A DNA stretch of 64,000 bases, from the NCBI RefSeq assembly GCF_002814235.1, contig NZ_PHSU01000025.1:1-64000 (forward strand), in the 5' to 3' direction. This DNA is from Pseudomonas sp. QS1027 (GTDB lineage: Bacteria; Pseudomonadota; Gammaproteobacteria; Pseudomonadales; Pseudomonadaceae). Each line of letters begins with the position of its first letter. The stretch's first letter is position 1. The position numbers and the translations under genes are program-made. The notes below the pieces were generated by a model. The model was given only the letters and a program-made list of their open reading frames with translations. It had not been told where the DNA came from and made no database searches. This document shows positions 59,534 to 64,000 of the stretch, in pieces.

Positions 59534-59741
59534 GATGCGTTCTCCTTATGTCGTTAATACACTCTTCCACTGAAAGTGAGGTTCTCCTGAAACTCACGAC
59601 ACCCAGCATGGTTGGACTTGTAACGCCTGTCCAATTGCACCACCGGTTATTTCTCAATCGATTGGCTATATGAACCATGAGCATTGTGAATAACTTGTTT
59701 GACGGATGAGTTATATATAACCAACTCTTCACTGAATGGAC

Positions 59742-62114
59742 TCAGAAGTCATAGCGCCCGGTCACCCCGAGGGTCCGCGGCGTGCCGAGCAGTCCTTCAT
59801 AGCCGCCATTGCCGCCGGTCCAGAGGGTGGTGTAGTAGGTCTTGTCGAAGGCGTTCTTCAACCACAACGACACATCCCATTGGCCCTGCTTGAAATCGCC
59901 GCGCAAGCCGGTGGACAGGTTGACCACCGCATAGCTGGGAATCTGCCCATAGGCGGAGTCCTCGACCGTACCGGCGGCCTTGGAGCGGAAGGCGTAGCTG
60001 CCGGTGACGTATTCTTCCCAGCCGTTATCCAGGTTCCATTTGTATTCGCCATTGGCGTTGGCAATCCACTTCGACGCCCCCGCCACCTGGTGCCCGGTGA
60101 GGTCGCAGGAAGCCGGCGCCCCGGGTTGCAGGGCGACCTCGGGCGCGCACGGCGCATCCTTGTAGGACATGTAACGCACATCGTTATAGGAGCCGTTGAG
60201 ATTGAGGGTCAGGCCGCGCAGGGGAATCAGCGTGCTCTCCACTTCCAGCCCGCGCGAGCGCACGGAACCGGCGTTGGTCAGGTATTGCACACGGGTGTCG
60301 TAGTCATAGGCGTTGGTCTGGTATCCGTTGACCTGGGTCCAGAACAGGTTGGCGTTGAGCTGCAGGCGCTTGTCCCACAGGGTGCTCTTGAAACCCAGTT
60401 CGGCGTTGTTGGCGCGCTCGCTGCCGACCAGCAGCGAGCCGGCACCGGCCGTTGGGGCCGTTCCCACCGCGAGGCTGACACCGCCGGATTTTTCACCGTG
60501 GGACAAGGTCGCATAACCCAACAGGTCGTCGGTGAAGCGATAGCTCAGGTTCAGCAGGCCCGACGGGCTGATGCTGTACAGGCTCAGGTTACCGGAGTCA
60601 TAGGCACCGGCGCGGCCGGCTCGGGCCGTGGCGGCGGCACCGCTCACGGCTGCACCGCCAACCGGTGCATCGCGGGTCACCCAGGCACTTTTTTCCTCGT
60701 AGCTGCCGCGCAGGCCGGCGGTGAAGTCGAGGCGCTCAGTCAGGTGCCAGGTGCCCTGGGCGAAGAGGGCGAAACTGTCGGTGTCGATATGCCCGTTGCC
60801 GATGCTGGTGACGTTGTTCAACGCGCCCGTGGGGGTGCCGTTCCAGATATCCGCCTTGGGGCCGTAGTAGCTGAAGCTCTGGTTATCCAGCTTCGAGCCG
60901 AAGTAGTACGCCCCCAGCACATAGTCGAAGAACCCACCCGTGGGCGAGGCCAGGCGCACCTCCTGGGACCACTGGGTATCCTCCACCGAGACCCCGGAGT
61001 TGTAGGCGGCCGGGACGTTGAGCCCGTCGTCGTTGCGCGGAGTGAAGTTCCACCAGCGATAGGCGCTGATGGACGTCAGGGTGAAATTGTTGGGCAGGGT
61101 CCAGTTGGCCTCCAGGGAAGTGCCGCCCTGGAACACCCCGACGTGTTGCTGACCGTCGAGATTCACTTGCCGATTCCGGCCATCGGCGAGGGTCGCCCCG
61201 GCCGCGGCAGCCCGCGCCTGGTAAAGGTTTACGCCATTGATGGTCGGGCCGGTGCTGTAGAGCACGCGGGTCCCGGCGCTGGAGTCTTCTTCGTTGTAGT
61301 CGCCGATCCAGCGCAGGCTGAAGTTTTCGTTGGGCTTGAACAACAGCTGTCCGCGAAAGCCGTCCCGCGAGCCGCCGTCCAGCTCATGGCCGTTGTATTC
61401 GTTCTTGATATCGCCATCGCTGCTGGTGCGATAGGCCGACAGGCGCCCGGCCAATTGATCGGTGATCGGCCCGGAAATCGTGCCCTTGGTCTGGAAGTAA
61501 CCATCCTCGCCTGCCGAACTTTCAATGCTGCGCTCCGGTGTGAAACTCGGTGCCCGGGTATTGATATTGATCACCCCGGCGGTGGTGTTCTTGCCGAACA
61601 GCGTGCCCTGGGGACCGCGCAACACTTCCAGCTGCTCGATATCCATCAGGTCGAATACGGCCATGCCCGGACGACTCAGGTAGACGTTGTCGATATACAG
61701 CCCGACGCTGCCCTCCAGGCCATCGCTGGCCGGGTTGTTGCCCAGGCCGCGAATCGACACGCTGGACTGGCGCGCATGCATGTAGGCGACGTTGACGCTG
61801 GGCACCAGTTGCTGCAGATCCTGGATGCGATAGACCCGCTGGCTTTCCAGGGCCTGGCCACCGATCACGCTGATGGGCACGGGCACGCTCTGGGAGCTTT
61901 CTTCCCGGCGCCGGGCGGTGACGGTCACGGTTTCCAACTGGCCGCTGTCGGCCTTGGGCTTGCTGGTACTGGCCACGGGTGCCGGGTCCGGCGGGGCTTC
62001 GCTCTCGGCGGCCTGGCCCAGAGACCAACTGGCACTCCCCGCCAGCAACAGGGCCAGGGGCAAGCGCTTGAGCCGCCGCGAAGGGTGATGCAAGGCAAAG
62101 TTGAACGAATTCAT
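59742..62114 (-). CDS. TonB-dependent outer-membrane receptor
   Basis: This 790-residue receptor has a signal peptide with core LPLALLLAGSASWSLG near residues 19-34. The TonB-box region is LETVTVTARRREESSQ. The plug carries VYLSRPGMAVFDLMDIEQLEVLRGPQGTLFGKNTTAG, and the barrel ends GVTGRYDF. It is divergent from a LysR regulator, beyond which lies a sulfatase. That layout suggests uptake of a sulfate ester or other organosulfur ligand (inference). AT-rich DNA with ATATTC lies just upstream. Confidence 0.9.
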   Translation of the reverse strand: MNSFNFALHHPSRRLKRLPLALLLAGSASWSLGQAAESEAPPDPAPVASTSKPKADSGQLETVTVTARRREESSQSVPVPISVIGGQALESQRVYRIQDLQQLVPSVNVAYMHARQSSVSIRGLGNNPASDGLEGSVGLYIDNVYLSRPGMAVFDLMDIEQLEVLRGPQGTLFGKNTTAGVININTRAPSFTPERSIESSAGEDGYFQTKGTISGPITDQLAGRLSAYRTSSDGDIKNEYNGHELDGGSRDGFRGQLLFKPNENFSLRWIGDYNEEDSSAGTRVLYSTGPTINGVNLYQARAAAAGATLADGRNRQVNLDGQQHVGVFQGGTSLEANWTLPNNFTLTSISAYRWWNFTPRNDDGLNVPAAYNSGVSVEDTQWSQEVRLASPTGGFFDYVLGAYYFGSKLDNQSFSYYGPKADIWNGTPTGALNNVTSIGNGHIDTDSFALFAQGTWHLTERLDFTAGLRGSYEEKSAWVTRDAPVGGAAVSGAAATARAGRAGAYDSGNLSLYSISPSGLLNLSYRFTDDLLGYATLSHGEKSGGVSLAVGTAPTAGAGSLLVGSERANNAELGFKSTLWDKRLQLNANLFWTQVNGYQTNAYDYDTRVQYLTNAGSVRSRGLEVESTLIPLRGLTLNLNGSYNDVRYMSYKDAPCAPEVALQPGAPASCDLTGHQVAGASKWIANANGEYKWNLDNGWEEYVTGSYAFRSKAAGTVEDSAYGQIPSYAVVNLSTGLRGDFKQGQWDVSLWLKNAFDKTYYTTLWTGGNGGYEGLLGTPRTLGVTGRYDF

Positions 62115-62267
62115 GGGCGGCTCCTGGTCAAAAAATATACATCCCGTATATTCTTTAAAGTTATTTATTTATGTTTTTACAGATATTTACTGCATAAGAG
62201 ATTGCCTTTATAAGGAATCGACGTAATGCATAGCCAATGCATTTCCCCGATATTTTCCATGTGAAAA
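62115..62267. promoter_or_regulatory. Divergent receptor/LysR control region with ATATTC motif
   Basis: ATATTC (62148-62153) is followed by TTTAAAGTTATTTATTTATG, matching the AT-rich block near tauA (AGTTATTTATTT on the minus strand at about 13676-13690). Short intergenic size means both promoters overlap here. A LysR-type site is expected but not obvious. Confidence 0.5.
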
Positions 62268-63215
62268 ATGCATATCGACCTGCGTCAACTCCGTCACTTC
62301 ATCGCCCTCGCCGAGCAGCGCAGTTTTGTCGCCGCGGCCACGGCGGTGAACCTCTCGCAGTCAGCGTTCAGCCGCAGCATCCAGGCCCTGGAGCACAGTG
62401 CCGGGTGTCAGTTGGTGGATCGCGGACGCAAGGACCTGGCGCCGACCAAACAGGGCCAGGTGTTGCTCGAACATGCTCGCCGACTGGTCAGCGGCGCCCA
62501 GCAACTGGCCAATGAAATCAGCCAGTTCAACGGCCTGGAGGCCGGCGAGGTGCGCTTCGGCTGCGGGCCGGCGCCGGCCTCGGGGTTGATCCCACGGGCC
62601 ATCGGCCACTTCATCGGGCGCTATCCGAAAGCCCGGGTGCAGTTCCAGGTGGATGACTGGCAGAGCCTGAGCAAACGGCTGTTGAACGATGAGTTCGAAT
62701 TTTTCGTCGCCGACACCCGCAGCTTCGAGGCCAACCCGGATTACCTGACCCAGCGCCTGCGGCCACGCAAGTGGTACTTCTGCTGCCGGGCCGGGCATCC
62801 GCTGGCGGCTCAGGAGAGCGTGACGGCCGGGCAATTGCTGAGTTATCCCCTGGCCTCGACGATTCGTCCGCCGAACTTGCGCAAGGTGATCGTCGACCTC
62901 AGCGGTCGCCCGGATTTCACTCCGCAGGTGGAGTGTGAAAGTGCGTTCAGCCTGTTGGGGGTGGTTTTGAGGTCGGATGCCATTGGTATCTGCGGGGAGA
63001 ACAGCGATGCCTGGGAGTACGCCCGGGGCGGGTTGGTAAGGCTGAAGATCGAGGGGTTGGCGGAGGATCTGGAGGAGTTGTATACGCGGTATGGGATTGT
63101 CAGCCGGGCCGGGTATCGGTTGTCGCCGCTGGCCGAGGCGATGATCGAGCAGATCAAGAGCGAGGATGCGCTGGAGGTGGGTGAGGTGTGCAGCCTGGAG
63201 CAAATGGCTGTCTGA
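62268..63215 (+). CDS. LysR-family transcriptional regulator
   Basis: This 315-residue regulator has its winged HTH at residues 1-60 (MHIDLRQLRHFIALAEQRSF, then AAATAVNLSQSAFSRSIQALEHSAGCQLVDRG). The effector domain is of the usual two-lobe type (VRFGCGPAPASGLIPRAIGHF, FEFFVADTRSFEANPDYL). It is divergent from the TonB receptor and 112 bases upstream of the sulfatase, so it probably controls both. Confidence 0.9.
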   Translation: MHIDLRQLRHFIALAEQRSFVAAATAVNLSQSAFSRSIQALEHSAGCQLVDRGRKDLAPTKQGQVLLEHARRLVSGAQQLANEISQFNGLEAGEVRFGCGPAPASGLIPRAIGHFIGRYPKARVQFQVDDWQSLSKRLLNDEFEFFVADTRSFEANPDYLTQRLRPRKWYFCCRAGHPLAAQESVTAGQLLSYPLASTIRPPNLRKVIVDLSGRPDFTPQVECESAFSLLGVVLRSDAIGICGENSDAWEYARGGLVRLKIEGLAEDLEELYTRYGIVSRAGYRLSPLAEAMIEQIKSEDALEVGEVCSLEQMAV

Positions 63216-63327
63216 GCGAGACTCACCCCATGCACACCATGCATAGAAAACAGTCGCCAAATGCGCTTGCCGAAAATCGCGCCAAAACGCGAAATCCCTC
63301 ACTTGTCCTCCGCTGCGGTGAACCTCC

Positions 63328-64000
63328 ATGCCCCACGTGCGCAACGTGCTTTACATCATGTGCGACCAACTGCGTCGCGATTATCTGTCCTGCTACGGCC
63401 ACCCCCATCTGCACACGCCGAATATCGACCGCCTGGCCGCCGCCGGCGTGCGCTTCAGCCGCGCCTACACCCAGGGCACCATCTGCGGGCCGTCGCGGAT
63501 GTCGGCCTATACCGGGCGTTACGTCAGCAGCCATCAAGTGGCCTGGAACGCCGTGCCGCTACCGCTGGAAGAACTGACCCTCGGCGACTACCTGCGGCCC
63601 CACGGCATCCGCACCGCCCTGGTCGGCAAGACCCACGCCACGCCCAATCTCGACGCCCTGCAGCGACTGGCCATCGACCCCGACAGCCTTCAGGCCGAGC
63701 CCTTCAACGAAGTCGGTTTCGAAGCCTACTCACGCCATGACGGCATCTACCCCGATGACCCGCTGTTCGCCGATAAACGCGAGTCGGCGCCCTACACCCA
63801 TTACCTGCGCGACCTCGGCTATAACGGCACAAACCCCTGGCATGACTGGGCCAACGCCGCCGAAGGCGAAAACGGCGAGATCCTCAGCGGCTGGCAAATG
63901 CGCCACGCCCATTTGCCGGCGCGAGTAGCGGAACAACACTCGGAAACGGTCCACACCACCGACCGCGCCATCGACTTCATCAGCGAACAGGGCGAGCAGC
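63328..64000 (+). CDS. Sulfatase, Cys-type (N-terminal part; runs off the window)
   Basis: At least 224 residues are visible from ATG 63328. The alkaline phosphatase/sulfatase fold is clear: VLYIMCDQLRRDYLSCYG supplies metal ligand D13, TPNIDRLAAAGVRFSRAYTQ follows, and C53 in ICGPSRMSAYTGR fits the CxPxR motif in which Cys becomes formylglycine. GKTHATPN supplies the catalytic Lys-His. The absence of a signal peptide and the sequence resemble choline sulfatase or phosphonate monoester hydrolase. The exact ester is undecidable. It would release sulfate in the cytoplasm. Confidence 0.88.
   Translation, partial: MPHVRNVLYIMCDQLRRDYLSCYGHPHLHTPNIDRLAAAGVRFSRAYTQGTICGPSRMSAYTGRYVSSHQVAWNAVPLPLEELTLGDYLRPHGIRTALVGKTHATPNLDALQRLAIDPDSLQAEPFNEVGFEAYSRHDGIYPDDPLFADKRESAPYTHYLRDLGYNGTNPWHDWANAAEGENGEILSGWQMRHAHLPARVAEQHSETVHTTDRAIDFISEQGEQ

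Noticed and set aside
63328..64000. Naming the sulfatase betC (choline sulfatase)
   Set aside because: The visible part fits several related enzymes, and betT is 25 kb away, so a specific name is not supported.
1..64000. CRISPR arrays, tRNA or rRNA genes, prophage and insertion sequences
   Set aside because: No regularly spaced repeats, tRNA cloverleaf, rRNA-like sequence, integrase or transposase was seen. The only repeats are REP elements and short operators.

Overview
The window looks like a chromosomal segment of a Pseudomonas, most likely of the P. fluorescens/P. putida side of the genus. The evidence is high GC, the spu polyamine cluster, a tau-porin-lsfA-ssu sulfur block, tonB2-type genes, Pseudomonas-type REP repeats (GCCGGCTTGCTGGCGAT and GCGGGCAAGC classes) and an OprD-family porin. 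Family and gene names come from reading the proteins and from memory of Pseudomonas gene order. No database was searched.

Layout. 1-9.3 kb: polyamine uptake and catabolism, with spuA-B-C-D-E-F-G on the minus strand (spuG cut by the window edge) and spuI divergent. 9.4-21.6 kb: sulfonate-sulfur acquisition, with a TetR regulator, tauABCD (minus), an OprD-type porin, the 1-Cys peroxiredoxin lsfA and ssuEADCBF (plus). 21.7-23.2 kb: a small island with a NYN-domain protein divergent from a short DUF3077/DUF6124-like protein that has an unusually structured 5' leader. 23.4-30.8 kb: a methyltransferase, a metQNI-type ABC transporter, a DszA-like flavin monooxygenase and two tandem SfnB-like oxidoreductases (minus). 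30.8-36.6 kb: a duplicated-domain hypothetical, cystine uptake (tcyJLN), D-cysteine desulfhydrase dcyD and an EpsC-type serine acetyltransferase. 36.9-42.3 kb: betT, a small membrane protein, an SDR with a divergent LysR, and a LacI-family regulator. 42.5-47.2 kb: a TonB-dependent receptor, an LLM monooxygenase and an aldo/keto reductase. 47.3-52.6 kb: triABC-like RND efflux (minus). 52.7-56.5 kb: an AAA ATPase, an orphan metQ, a sigma-54 activator without an obvious DNA-binding domain, and an RBBP9-type hydrolase. 56.7-64 kb: exbD-exbB-tonB, a small beta-rich protein, a second TonB-dependent receptor, a LysR regulator and the start of a Cys-type sulfatase.

How it fits together. Most of the window can be read as a sulfur-scavenging region. 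Receptors energised by TonB/ExbBD would bring large or scarce compounds across the outer membrane, ABC systems (Tau, Ssu, MetQNI, Tcy) across the inner membrane, and dioxygenase, FMNH2-dependent monooxygenases, desulfhydrase and sulfatase would release sulfite, sulfide or sulfate. EpsC would supply O-acetylserine to fix the sulfide. An AT-rich ATATTC-centred motif recurs ahead of several of these units and may be a shared sulfur-starvation operator (inference). The most novel-looking feature is the leader RNA at about 22634-22873, with two identical hairpin loops, a complementary junction strand, duplicated modules and a hidden ribosome binding site. I saw no tRNA, rRNA, CRISPR array, prophage or insertion sequence.
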